Origin: Microbacterium sp. M28
GTDB taxonomy: Bacteria; Actinomycetota; Actinomycetes; Actinomycetales; Microbacteriaceae
DNA: 64,000 nt
NCBI RefSeq assembly: GCF_025836995.1
Contig: NZ_CP107546.1
Location: 3,100,001 to 3,164,000 of the forward strand
Reading direction: 5' to 3'
The translations under genes and the position numbers were made by a program. Positions 43,724-51,651 of this stretch are shown piece after piece. Position 1 is the first letter of the stretch. Each line of letters opens with the position of its first letter. The notes beneath the pieces were generated by a model. That model saw only the letters and a list, made by a program, of their open reading frames with translations, searched no databases and was not told the origin of the DNA.

Positions 43724-44613
43724 CCGCTGTCATCGAGGTGCAGAACCTCTCCAAGCGATACAAGGACAAGCGCGCACTCGACAACGTGTCGCTCTCGCTG
43801 GAGGGCGGCGCCATCTACGGCCTCCTCGGACGCAACGGCGCCGGCAAGACCACGCTGATGTCCATCCTCACGGCGCAGAACTTCGAGTCCTCGGGGACCG
43901 TGAAGGTCTTCGGCGAGCACCCGTACGAGAACGCGCACGTGCTCAGCCGGATCTGCTTCGTCCGCGAGAGCCAGAAATACCCGGACGACGCCTATCCCCG
44001 GCACGCCTTCCAGGCGGCGCGCCTGTTCTTCGCGAACTGGGACCAGGCGCTCGCCGACGAACTGATCGCCGAGTTCCAGCTTCCGATGAAGACCACGATC
44101 AAGAAGCTCTCCCGCGGACAGCTGTCCGCGGTCGGCGTGATCATCGGACTGGCTTCCCGCGCCGAGATCACGTTCTTCGACGAGCCGTACCTCGGGCTGG
44201 ATGCCGTGGCCAGGCAGATCTTCTACGACCGCCTGATCCAGGACTACGCGGAGCACCCTCGGACGGTCATCCTCTCCTCGCACCTGATCGACGAGGTCTC
44301 CAACCTCATCGAGAAGGTCATCGTCATCGACAACGGGCAGATCCTGCTCGACGAGGACACGGATGCCGTCCGCGACCGCGCCGTCACCGTCATCGGCGAC
44401 GCAGAGAAGGTCGACGCCTGGTCCGCCGGGCGGGAGGTCCTGCACCGCGAGGCGCTCGGACGCGTCGCCTCGGCGACCGTGCTCGGCGCCCTCACCGACG
44501 ACGATCGTGCGAGCATCGCGGCATCCGGCCTGGATCTGGCTCCGGTGTCGTTGCAGCAGCTCGTCGTCCGCCTCACCCAGAAAGCCGGCGCCGCGAACGA
44601 GGGGGTCCACTGA
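43720..44613 (+). CDS. ABC transporter ATP-binding protein
   Basis: This is a 297-residue ABC ATPase, probably an exporter subunit. Walker A is GRNGAGKTT, and Walker B is EITFFDEPYLGLD with the switch histidine in ILSSHLIDE. The signature loop reads LSRGQLSAV instead of LSGGQ, a shift shared by some YtrB-like ATPases. The ATG overlaps the GntR stop, and the gene ends at the ATG of the membrane-protein gene. It powers the membrane subunit encoded next, possibly to remove a drug or toxin. Confidence 0.93.
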   Translation: MTAVIEVQNLSKRYKDKRALDNVSLSLEGGAIYGLLGRNGAGKTTLMSILTAQNFESSGTVKVFGEHPYENAHVLSRICFVRESQKYPDDAYPRHAFQAARLFFANWDQALADELIAEFQLPMKTTIKKLSRGQLSAVGVIIGLASRAEITFFDEPYLGLDAVARQIFYDRLIQDYAEHPRTVILSSHLIDEVSNLIEKVIVIDNGQILLDEDTDAVRDRAVTVIGDAEKVDAWSAGREVLHREALGRVASATVLGALTDDDRASIAASGLDLAPVSLQQLVVRLTQKAGAANEGVH

Positions 44614-45299
44614 TGCGACGCACACTGAACGTCATCCGACTGCAGCTCATCAACAAGGGCACCTTCATCTGGTACCCGCTGGTGATCCTCGCCGGCGCCG
44701 TGGTCGTCTCCGTCCTCATCTACGCCATGATCCCGATCGATCAGCCGAAGTACGGCGGCGGAGGGCAGGCACCCCTGTGGTACTTCTTCGCGGTCGGGAT
44801 GTCGGCGATGACCCTCACCTTCCCGTTCTCGCAGGCCATGAGCATCACGCGGCGCGAATTCTTCCTCGGCACGATGCTCACCGCGATCCTCGCGAGCGCC
44901 CTCATGGGCATCCTGTTCCTCATCGGAGGCGGGATCGAGATGCTGACGAACGGGTACGGCGTCAACGGGTACGTCTTCTACCTGCCGTGGCTGTGGGAGG
45001 CCGGACCGCTCGGCGCGTTCGTCGTGTACTTCACGCTCGCGCTGTTCTTCTTCGTGATCGGCTTCACGGGAGCGACGGTCTACAAGAGCTGGGGACAGAT
45101 GGTGCTGCTCATCGCCATCTTCGCGCTCGTGCTCCTGCTGCTCGTGCTGGTGTTCGTCGTCACGCGCCTCGAGCTGTGGGGCCAGGTCTGGGAGGGGATC
45201 CTCGCACTCGGTGCCGTCGGCCTGGCGCTGTGGGGCCTCGTCGCCGTCGCAGCGTTCTCGGTGATCTCGTTCCTCGCGTTCCGCCGGACGATTCCGTAG
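44613..45299 (+). CDS. ABC transporter membrane subunit
   Basis: This is a 228-residue integral membrane protein with six hydrophobic helices, starting at about residue 18 (WYPLVILAGAVVVSVLIYAM). It ends with a cytoplasmic-side helix. It has no EAA loop, consistent with an export rather than import subunit. It is the last gene of the GntR/ATPase/membrane operon; its ATG overlaps the ATPase stop. A perfect 25-bp-arm palindrome follows, acting as terminator. Confidence 0.9.
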   Translation: MRRTLNVIRLQLINKGTFIWYPLVILAGAVVVSVLIYAMIPIDQPKYGGGGQAPLWYFFAVGMSAMTLTFPFSQAMSITRREFFLGTMLTAILASALMGILFLIGGGIEMLTNGYGVNGYVFYLPWLWEAGPLGAFVVYFTLALFFFVIGFTGATVYKSWGQMVLLIAIFALVLLLLVLVFVVTRLELWGQVWEGILALGAVGLALWGLVAVAAFSVISFLAFRRTIP

Positions 45300-45312
45300 G
45301 CGGAGAACCGCT

Positions 45313-45362
45313 GACACGCTCTGAGGGTCGGATGCCGCGGCATCCGACCCTCAGAGCGTGTC
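45313..45362. terminator. 50-bp perfect palindrome, bidirectional terminator
   Basis: Twenty-five-base arms (45313-45337 and 45338-45362) meet with no loop at ccg/cgg. It lies 14 bases after the ABC membrane-protein stop, and its right arm encodes the last codons and stop of the convergent ArsR gene. It could terminate transcription from both sides. Confidence 0.8.
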
Positions 45363-45953
45363 GTCGGCGGCGATGATATCGAGACTCCAGACCCGGGTCT
45401 CGGGGTCGTCCGGGTCGTGCGCGTCGCCGACCTCTTTGATGGCCTCCTGGATGCGCCGCTCGAGCTCGGTGAACTCCGCCTCGTTCAGGCGCAGATTCGC
45501 CTGCGAGAACGTGCCGTGCACGACCGGGTCGCGACCGGACACGTACTCCGGCGCCCAGACCATGACCTTGCGCAGCATCTCGAGATGATCGTCAGCGAGG
45601 GCGTTCATGAGCACGCCGCCGAGAACCTCGTCGGCGATCGGGTGCTCGGGAGAGCCGACATTCCATGAGCCCTCGACCGCCTTCCACACCCGGTCACGCT
45701 TGTCGCGGGCGTGCTCCGGTGCCTCCTCGACCAGGCCGGCGGCGGCGAGGACGCGCAGGTGGAAACTGATGCTGTTGGCCGGAACGCCCAGATCGGCGGA
45801 GATGTCCGCGGCGCGGGCGTGCCCTCGCCCGGCCACAGCCCTGGCGATGCGGCGGCGGAGCGGGTGCGCGTACGCCTTGAGCATCGCGGTCGTCGCTGCT
45901 TTCGCTTCCGGATGCACGGGCTTCGCGCCTGCCGGACGCCTCTCGTCTGCCAT
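45351..45953 (-). CDS. ArsR-type winged-helix regulator of MFS gene (pair 1)
   Basis: This is a 200-residue regulator with an N-terminal winged helix (KAYAHPLRRRIARAV, AADISADLGVPANSISFHLRVL) and a helical C-terminal domain ending DIIAADDTL. It is divergent from the MFS gene at 46028. A second, clearly paralogous regulator/MFS pair lies immediately downstream. TAGAAT (45960-45965, minus strand) ends six bases before the ATG, so the transcript is probably leaderless. The ligand is probably a substrate of the MFS exporter. Confidence 0.92.
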   Translation of the reverse strand: MADERRPAGAKPVHPEAKAATTAMLKAYAHPLRRRIARAVAGRGHARAADISADLGVPANSISFHLRVLAAAGLVEEAPEHARDKRDRVWKAVEGSWNVGSPEHPIADEVLGGVLMNALADDHLEMLRKVMVWAPEYVSGRDPVVHGTFSQANLRLNEAEFTELERRIQEAIKEVGDAHDPDDPETRVWSLDIIAADDTL

Positions 45954-45976
45954 CCTCGGATTCTATCCACACCGAT

Positions 45977-46021
45977 CATTGCGCAATGACTGTTGCGCAC
46001 GTACTGTTGCGCATCTATCCT
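45977..46021. promoter_or_regulatory. Operator region and leaderless promoter of pair 1
   Basis: A palindrome CATTGCGCAATG (45977-45988) is followed by two direct copies of TGTTGCGCA (45991-45999 and 46005-46013). The -10-like TATCCT (46016-46021) ends six bases before the MFS start codon. The TTGCGCA core is shared with the operator of the second pair. Confidence 0.65.
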
Positions 46022-46027
46022 GAAGCC

Positions 46028-47368
46028 ATGTCCACCGTCACCTCCCACCGCCTGGCCCGGAACGTCCGCTACATCACCTGGTTGATCAGCGATACCGCCA
46101 AAGGACTCGCGTCGGCGCTGTTCGGCTTCGCGATCCCCCTGGTCGCGCTGATCGTCACGAACGACCCGGCTCAGGCCGGCATCATCAGCGCGGTCGGCAT
46201 GACGATCCGCACGCTCACGACGGTCTTCGGCGGAGTCCTCGCCGACCGGCACGACCGCATCGTCATGATGATCATCGGCTCGGCCGCCGGCGTCGTGATC
46301 GCCGGCGCCTTCACCCTGCTCGCGCTGACCGACGCCCTCACGTTCACGACGCTGCTGCTGATCGACATCGCGCTCGCGGCACGCACAGGGCTGTTCGACA
46401 TCGCCGGCGAGAGCGCGTTGAAGGAGATCGTTCCCGCCGACGCGATGGGCAGGGCGCAGGCGGCGAACCAGGGCCGCGATGCGATGCTGCAGCTCGCCGG
46501 TGGGCCGCTGGGCGGCGTGCTGCTGGCGGCGGGTACTTGGCTGATCGGCGCGGCGATGGCGGTGCTGCACCTGGTGGCGATGGCGACCGCGTGGATGCTG
46601 CGGCGTTCGGCGCCGGACGAGGCGTCCCGAATCCCAGAGACGGGCGCGACGCCGGGCGTCGGAGAAGCGGATGCCGCGGCATCCGACGTCGGTCTCGCAG
46701 CCGCCGCGGTGGCCGTCGGGAGGCCGAACGCCCTGCGCGAGGTCGCCGACGGTTTCCGATGGTTGTTCTCCCGCCCCGACCTGCGGGGCGTGCTCTTCGT
46801 GGCGACCATCGTCAACCTCGGGTTCAGCACGGCGCTGACCACCGTCATCTACGCGCTGCAGCAGTCGGGGCATTCCACGATCACGATCGGCCTCCTGGCG
46901 ACGGCCGGTGGCGTCGCCATGCTGCTGGGTGCCCTGATCGCGCCGGCCCTCGTCTCACGTGTGCGCGCGAGCATCATCATCATCGGTGGTCTCGCCGTCG
47001 CGACGATCGGCGTGTTCGGCATGATCCCGGCACAGGAGCCGTGGGCACTGATGGTGATGCTCGGCGTGACGGTGTTCTTCATCCCCGCCATCAACGCCGC
47101 TCTCATGGGCTACTTCATGGTCGCGACGCCCACCGAGCTGCTGGGTCGAGCCAACAGCGCATCCGCCGTCCTCGGCATGGGCGCCATGCCGCTCGCTCCG
47201 CTGATCGCCGGATTCGGGCTCGCCACGATCGGCCGTGAGAACACCCTCGTCACGGCATCTCTCCTGTGCGCCGTCTCCGTGCTGCTGGCCGTCATCAACC
47301 GCGGACTGCGCGCACTGCCTGCCGAGGGCGGCTGGGCCGCGCACGCGAAGCAGTTCGAGATCCGCTGA
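46028..47368 (+). CDS. MFS transporter (pair 1)
   Basis: This is a 446-residue major facilitator with about twelve helices. The loop after helix 2 has LADRHDR, the MFS A-motif (GxLaDrxGrk variant). A hydrophilic Ala/Glu-rich loop around residue 200 separates the two halves. It ends AAHAKQFEIR. It resembles the drug-efflux MFS group. The start at ATG 46028 lies six bases after a -10-like TATCCT. The transporter is probably repressed by the divergent ArsR-type regulator. Confidence 0.92.
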   Translation: MSTVTSHRLARNVRYITWLISDTAKGLASALFGFAIPLVALIVTNDPAQAGIISAVGMTIRTLTTVFGGVLADRHDRIVMMIIGSAAGVVIAGAFTLLALTDALTFTTLLLIDIALAARTGLFDIAGESALKEIVPADAMGRAQAANQGRDAMLQLAGGPLGGVLLAAGTWLIGAAMAVLHLVAMATAWMLRRSAPDEASRIPETGATPGVGEADAAASDVGLAAAAVAVGRPNALREVADGFRWLFSRPDLRGVLFVATIVNLGFSTALTTVIYALQQSGHSTITIGLLATAGGVAMLLGALIAPALVSRVRASIIIIGGLAVATIGVFGMIPAQEPWALMVMLGVTVFFIPAINAALMGYFMVATPTELLGRANSASAVLGMGAMPLAPLIAGFGLATIGRENTLVTASLLCAVSVLLAVINRGLRALPAEGGWAAHAKQFEIR

Positions 47369-47422
47369 ACCCGTGGGTCACAGAAAGGGCGGTCCGGATC
47401 CGGCCGCCGCGGCATCCGTGGC

Positions 47423-48010
47423 TCAGATCGTGTCGTCGGCGGCGACGATGTCGATCTGCCAGCCGCGCGCGTCGGCGGCATCCTTGTCACGCGTGCGCTC
47501 CGCCTCGAGGATCGCAGCGTTGAGCTTGTCCATGAGCGTCGAGTACTCCGCTTCTGTCAGGTGCAGATTGCTGACGCTCAGCGTGCCGTGATCGGCGGGA
47601 TCCTGCGCAGCAGCCGAGGTCGAGTGCGCCACCAGGCGATGAACCAGTTCGAGGTGATCCTCGGCGAGTGCGGCGATCACCGCATCGCTGAGGGCGTGGT
47701 CGTCGGGGTCGGTCGTCGACGCCCTGACGCGCAGCGAATCCTTGATCGGCGTCCACACCCGATCCCTGCCGTCGCGCGCCTGTTCGGGCGCCTCGACGAT
47801 GAGCCCGGCATCCGCCATCACCCGCAGGTGGAAGCTGATCTTGTTGGCCGGCTCTCCGAGGTCCTCCGCGATGTCGGCGGCCCGCACGTACTCGCGCTTG
47901 GTGAACACGCGCATGATCCGACGCCGCAGCGGATTCGCGAACGCCTTGAGCATCGCCGTCGTCATCGTGCGCTCGGCGGGGCTCCCCCCGGTGTCCGTCG
48001 ATTCAGCCAT
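47423..48010 (-). CDS. ArsR-type winged-helix regulator of MFS gene (pair 2)
   Basis: This is a 195-residue regulator and paralogue of the one at 45351-45953: KAFANPLRRRIMRVF, AADIAEDLGEPANKISFHLRVM and the same C-terminal end DIVAADDTI. It is divergent from the second MFS gene. TAGACT (48017-48022, minus strand) ends six bases before its ATG, a leaderless pattern. It probably binds the TTATTTGCGC inverted repeat between the two genes. Confidence 0.92.
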   Translation of the reverse strand: MAESTDTGGSPAERTMTTAMLKAFANPLRRRIMRVFTKREYVRAADIAEDLGEPANKISFHLRVMADAGLIVEAPEQARDGRDRVWTPIKDSLRVRASTTDPDDHALSDAVIAALAEDHLELVHRLVAHSTSAAAQDPADHGTLSVSNLHLTEAEYSTLMDKLNAAILEAERTRDKDAADARGWQIDIVAADDTI

Positions 48011-48029
48011 CCCCGCAGTCTATCCAGTC

Positions 48030-48076
48030 TTATTTGCGCGATTTAACTTGCGCAAATAAAACTGTGCATCTACGGT
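48030..48076. promoter_or_regulatory. Inverted-repeat operator and leaderless promoter of pair 2
   Basis: Perfect 10-bp arms TTATTTGCGC (48030-48039) and GCGCAAATAA (48050-48059) flank a ten-base centre. TACGGT at 48071-48076 ends six bases before the MFS start. The minus-strand promoter of the regulator gene abuts the left side. The core TTGCGC is shared with the operator of pair 1. Confidence 0.72.
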
Positions 48077-48082
48077 GAAGGC

Positions 48083-49378
48083 ATGACCACCACTGCGAAA
48101 CCCGTCGGGCTCTGGAGCAACACCCGCTATCTGCTCTGGCTGATCAGCGATACGAGCAAGGGCCTGGCGGCATCCCTCGCGGGTTTCGCGATCCCGCTCA
48201 TCACGCTGGCCGTGACGGACGACCCGGCCCAGGCGGGCATCGTGGCCGGGGTCGGCGTGGTCACGCGTCTGATCACGACGCTGTACGGCGGGGTCCTCGC
48301 CGATCGACACGGACGACTCGCCCTCATGCTGCTCGGTGCCGTCGTCGCGACGGTCCTGGCCGCCGTGTTTACCATGATGGCGCTCGCGGACGCGCTGACC
48401 TTCGCCACCATCCTCGTCATCGAAATGCTGCTGATGGTCCACTCCGGCCTCTTCGACCCGGCCGGCGAGAGCGCGCTGAAGGAGATCGTCTCCGACGCGA
48501 CCATGGGCCGGGCTCAGGCCGCGAACCAGGGCCGGGACGCCGCGCTCCGTCTCGCGGGCGGTCCGCTCGGCGGCCTGCTGCTGGGCGTCGGGGCGTGGCT
48601 CGTCGGCATCGCGATGACCGTCGCCTACGCGGTCGCCGGTGCCACGGCGTGGATGCTGCGCGGAGCCGCCCGCCGCGTCGACGCCGGACCTTCCCGTTCT
48701 GCCGCGCCATCGCCCGCGTCGGCGCTGGAGCGGCCGAGCGCCGGGCACGAGATCCGCGACGGCTTCACCTGGTTGCTCTCCCGCCCCGACCTGCGCGGCG
48801 TCCTCCTGCTCACAACCATCATCAATCTGGGCTTCAACGCCGCCGTGACCACGGTCGTCTACGGGCTGCAGCAGTCCGGTCACTCGGAGCTCACGATCGG
48901 ATCGATGTCCGCCGGGCTCGGCGCCGTCATGCTCGTCGGCGCATTCGTCGCCCCCGCGCTGGTCACCCGCGTCAAGGCGGGCACGCTCACGATCGCGGGG
49001 CTCCTCACCGCGACCGTCGGCGCCGGGGTCGTCTCGGCCATCGAGAACCCCTGGTGGATCACGGTCGTGCTCGGTGCCTCCGTCTTCCTGCTGCCCGCAT
49101 TGAACGCGTCGATGATGGGCTACTTCATGGTCGCCACGCCCACCGAACTGCTGGGTCGCGCCAACAGCGCCGCCGGTGTGCTCGGGATGGGCGCCATGCC
49201 GCTCGCCCCGCTCATCGCCGGTTTCGGTCTCACACTCGTCGGCCGCCAGAGCACGATCCTCTTCGCCGCCGCCCTGTGCGCGGTGTCGGTCGTCCTCGCC
49301 GTCAGCAACCGAGGCCTGCGCGACCTCCCCGCCGAGGCCGGCTGGGCCGCCCACGCGAAGCAGTTCGAGATCCTCTGA
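48083..49378 (+). CDS. MFS transporter (pair 2)
   Basis: This is a 431-residue major facilitator and paralogue of the one at 46028-47368. Matching blocks include YLLWLISDTSKGLAASL, DDPAQAGIVAGVG, LADRHGR (A-motif) and the terminal AAHAKQFEIL. It has about twelve helices and a shorter central loop than its paralogue. It probably exports a drug or metabolite, under control of the divergent ArsR-type protein. The pair arose by tandem duplication of a regulator-transporter unit. Confidence 0.92.
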   Translation: MTTTAKPVGLWSNTRYLLWLISDTSKGLAASLAGFAIPLITLAVTDDPAQAGIVAGVGVVTRLITTLYGGVLADRHGRLALMLLGAVVATVLAAVFTMMALADALTFATILVIEMLLMVHSGLFDPAGESALKEIVSDATMGRAQAANQGRDAALRLAGGPLGGLLLGVGAWLVGIAMTVAYAVAGATAWMLRGAARRVDAGPSRSAAPSPASALERPSAGHEIRDGFTWLLSRPDLRGVLLLTTIINLGFNAAVTTVVYGLQQSGHSELTIGSMSAGLGAVMLVGAFVAPALVTRVKAGTLTIAGLLTATVGAGVVSAIENPWWITVVLGASVFLLPALNASMMGYFMVATPTELLGRANSAAGVLGMGAMPLAPLIAGFGLTLVGRQSTILFAAALCAVSVVLAVSNRGLRDLPAEAGWAAHAKQFEIL

Positions 49379-49387
49379 CCTGGGATG

Positions 49388-49411
49388 CTTGACTCTGACA
49401 CCGTGTGAGGC
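49388..49411 (+). promoter_or_regulatory. MerR-type autoregulatory promoter
   Basis: CTTGACTCTGACACCGTGTG continues to aggc, and the GACAC/GTGTg half-sites form a near-palindrome right beside the TTGACT -35. MerR regulators typically bind such a site placed between -35 and -10 and twist it. The MerR start follows 15 bases later. Confidence 0.55.
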
Positions 49412-49425
49412 GGGAGAACAGAGAC

Positions 49426-50229
49426 ATGTTGTCCATCGGGGCGTTCGCGCAGATCGGCCAGGTGACCCACCGGATGCTCCGGCACTGGGACACCGCCGGG
49501 CTGCTCGTGCCCGCCCACGTGGACGAGTTCAGCGGCTACCGCTCTTACGATCCGTCGCAGCTGGAGAGGCTGCACCGCATCGTGGCGCTGCGCCAGCTGG
49601 GGTTCGGTCTCGACGACATCAGCCTGATCCTCGAACAGGGAGTGGATGCCGAGCGCATCGGCGCCCTGCTGCGGATCCGCCGGGCCGAGGTCGAGCAGGA
49701 GCACCGGCTCGCGGCCGCACGGCTCGTCGACGTGGAGCGGCGGCTCCACCTCATCGAAAGCGAGAATCACATGTCCACCATCGAGATCATCGAGAAGCCC
49801 CTTCCCACCGTCCGGCTGGCGGCGCGTCGCGCGACCGTGGCCTCCCAGCCCGAGGTCGCCGGCGTGGTCGGCCCCGCCTTCGACGCGGTCGCCGAGATCA
49901 TCGGCGACGAGAAGGGATCGCTGACCACGCCGATCGCGCAGTACTCGGCGACGGAGGACGGAACGGAGATCGTCGCCGGCTACGCGTACAACGGGCCGGC
50001 GCGCGACGGATTCGAGTTCGTCGACCTGCCCGCGGCGGAGTTGGCGATCTGCGGCATCCACCTCGGTTCCATGGATCGGATCGCCCTCAGCTGGCAGCAG
50101 ATCCACACCGAGATCGTCGCGCGCGGCTTCGTGCCCGCCGGACCGTGCCGCGAACTCTACGTCCGGGCCGTGTCCGACGACCAGTCCGACTGGGTCACCG
50201 AGTTGCAGCAGCCCGTCGCGCGCGCCTGA
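49426..50229 (+). CDS. MerR-family regulator with GyrI-like effector domain
   Basis: This 267-residue activator has a MerR winged helix at residues 1-70 (IGAFAQIGQVTHRMLRHWDTAGL, SGYRSYDPSQ), a dimerisation coiled coil to about 115, and a C-terminal GyrI-like/BmrR-like ligand domain (about 125-267). Such proteins sense cationic drugs. The start at ATG 49426 is set by GGGAGA upstream; an in-frame start seven codons earlier is possible. A -35 TTGACT with a symmetric site overlaps the upstream region, so autoregulation is likely. No obvious target gene is adjacent. Confidence 0.92.
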   Translation: MLSIGAFAQIGQVTHRMLRHWDTAGLLVPAHVDEFSGYRSYDPSQLERLHRIVALRQLGFGLDDISLILEQGVDAERIGALLRIRRAEVEQEHRLAAARLVDVERRLHLIESENHMSTIEIIEKPLPTVRLAARRATVASQPEVAGVVGPAFDAVAEIIGDEKGSLTTPIAQYSATEDGTEIVAGYAYNGPARDGFEFVDLPAAELAICGIHLGSMDRIALSWQQIHTEIVARGFVPAGPCRELYVRAVSDDQSDWVTELQQPVARA

Positions 50230-50265
50230 CGCCCCGGCCCCGGCGTCCGAGCAGGCATGCCGGGG

Positions 50266-50484
50266 CTACAGCACTCCGACCAGAGCCGCCACACCGGCGA
50301 TCGCCGAGACGAGAGCGAGCACGAGCGCGATCGCGATGAGCACGACGTGCACCTTCAGGAACGCCGTCGCCTTCCCCTCGGCATCCCGCGCGCGAGGGTC
50401 CTGCGCGACGCGCTTGTAGAACCGCGGCCACACGATGACGTTGAAGGCGGCGTTGAGGAACAGGAGGATCGCGAGCGGAATCAC
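50266..50484 (-). CDS. SCO4848-family small membrane protein
   Basis: This is a 72-residue protein with two membrane helices (LAILLFLNAAFNVIVWPRF and VHVVLIAIALVLALVSAI) joined by a charged loop (KRVAQDPRARDAEGKATAF). The pattern matches the SCO4848 family of actinobacteria, whose function is unknown. I prefer GTG 50484 because TACCGT (50491-50496, minus strand) ends six bases before it and the length then fits the family. An in-frame ATG at 50556 would add 24 hydrophilic residues. Confidence 0.8.
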   Translation of the reverse strand: MIPLAILLFLNAAFNVIVWPRFYKRVAQDPRARDAEGKATAFLKVHVVLIAIALVLALVSAIAGVAALVGVL

Positions 50485-50564
50485 CTCTCCACGGTATCCG
50501 TACCGAGTCCATGTATCAGAAAGCTCTTGCCGTGCTCCTGGTAAGTGTGAGCACAATGAGCGCT

Positions 50565-51164
50565 ATGACCGACGCCTCCCCCGAAGGCGCCGTCAGCGAT
50601 GGCACCGCGCGCTGGGAACGCGCGGCTTCCCTCTTCGCTGACTGGCGTGCCGGAGACGCACGCGCCATGGATGAGCTGGTGCGTCTGATGACGCCGGTGC
50701 TCTGGCATGTCGTGCGCGCCTACGGACTCGAACGAACCCTCGCCGAGGACGTCGTCCAGACCACGTGGCTCGCACTCGTGCGCAGCCACGAGTCGGTCGC
50801 CGCTCCGCAGGCGATCTCCGGCTGGCTGACCGTCACGGCTCGCCGCGAAGCCTGGCGGGTCACCAAGCAGAACCGCACAGCGACAGCGACGGCCGACGAG
50901 GTTCTGGAGCCGATGCTTCCGCACGAGGAATCCACGGAGGAACGCGTCGCGGATGCCGATGAGGCCGCCCGACTCTGGACCGCCCTCGCCACGCTCACCG
51001 ATCGGTGCCAGCGCCTGCTGCGCGTCGTCGCCTTCGACGACCGACCCGACTACGCGAGGATCGCCGCCGACCTGGACATGCCGATCGGGAGCATCGGCCC
51101 GACACGACAACGATGCCTCGCCAAGCTGCGCACTGCACTGACGGATGCCGGAGGTGCACGATGA
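50565..51164 (+). CDS. ECF-type sigma factor
   Basis: This is a 199-residue sigma-70-family factor of the ECF type. Region 2 (AMDELVRLMTPVLWHVVRAYG, AEDVVQTTWLAL) binds the -10 and core polymerase. Region 4 (LTDRCQRLLRVVAF, IAADLDMPIGSIGPTRQRCLAKL) binds the -35. ATG 50565 is preferred: CACAAT at 50552-50557 ends seven bases before it; an in-frame ATG at 50556 is possible. The stop overlaps the next start (ATGA). With the small protein and S8 protease downstream it forms one operon and probably controls that locus. Confidence 0.9.
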   Translation: MTDASPEGAVSDGTARWERAASLFADWRAGDARAMDELVRLMTPVLWHVVRAYGLERTLAEDVVQTTWLALVRSHESVAAPQAISGWLTVTARREAWRVTKQNRTATATADEVLEPMLPHEESTEERVADADEAARLWTALATLTDRCQRLLRVVAFDDRPDYARIAADLDMPIGSIGPTRQRCLAKLRTALTDAGGAR

Positions 51165-51601
51165 GCGACCAGGACCTGTACGCCGCGCTCCGCGCAGCGG
51201 CAGAGCTGCACGACCCGATGCCGACGGATCTCGTCGACCGCATGGTCGCGGCCGTCGCCGTCGCCGACCTCTCACGGGAATACGCCCTGCTGACCCTGAT
51301 GGAGGGGATCGAGTCGCCCGTCCGAGGGGATGCCGAGACCACCACGATGCAGTTCAGCGACGGCTCGGCCACGGTGCTCCTGCACGTCAGCCGCACCGAG
51401 AGCGGTCGGCGCCGCATCGACGGCTGGATCGACGCCGACGCGTCCGAGGTGCGGCTGTCCCAGGGCGAGCGCACCTGGACCGCGCAGCCGGCCGAGCACG
51501 GCCGCTTCGCGTTCGAGGATGTGCCGCCGGGGCTGTGCCGCGTGCAGGCCGTCACGGCGGGGGACGCCAAGGATCTGCTCACGCCTCAGTTCGAGGTGTG
51601 A
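51161..51601 (+). CDS. Small partner protein of sigma factor and S8 protease
   Basis: This is a 146-residue soluble protein. The N-terminal helical part (LYAALRAAAELHDPMPTDL, DRMVAAVAV) could bind a sigma factor. The C-terminal half (GWIDADASEVRLSQGERT, GRFAFEDVPPGLCRV) is a small beta sandwich like carboxypeptidase-regulatory-like domains. It has no membrane helix, so it is not a classical membrane anti-sigma factor. The ATG overlaps the sigma-factor stop. It may be an anti-sigma-like adaptor or a substrate of the following protease; this is inference. Confidence 0.82.
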   Translation: MSDQDLYAALRAAAELHDPMPTDLVDRMVAAVAVADLSREYALLTLMEGIESPVRGDAETTTMQFSDGSATVLLHVSRTESGRRRIDGWIDADASEVRLSQGERTWTAQPAEHGRFAFEDVPPGLCRVQAVTAGDAKDLLTPQFEV

Positions 51602-51651
51602 GCTCCACGGGGGAATGAACGCGGCGGCCCTGCCGCCGGGAGGGGACACGC

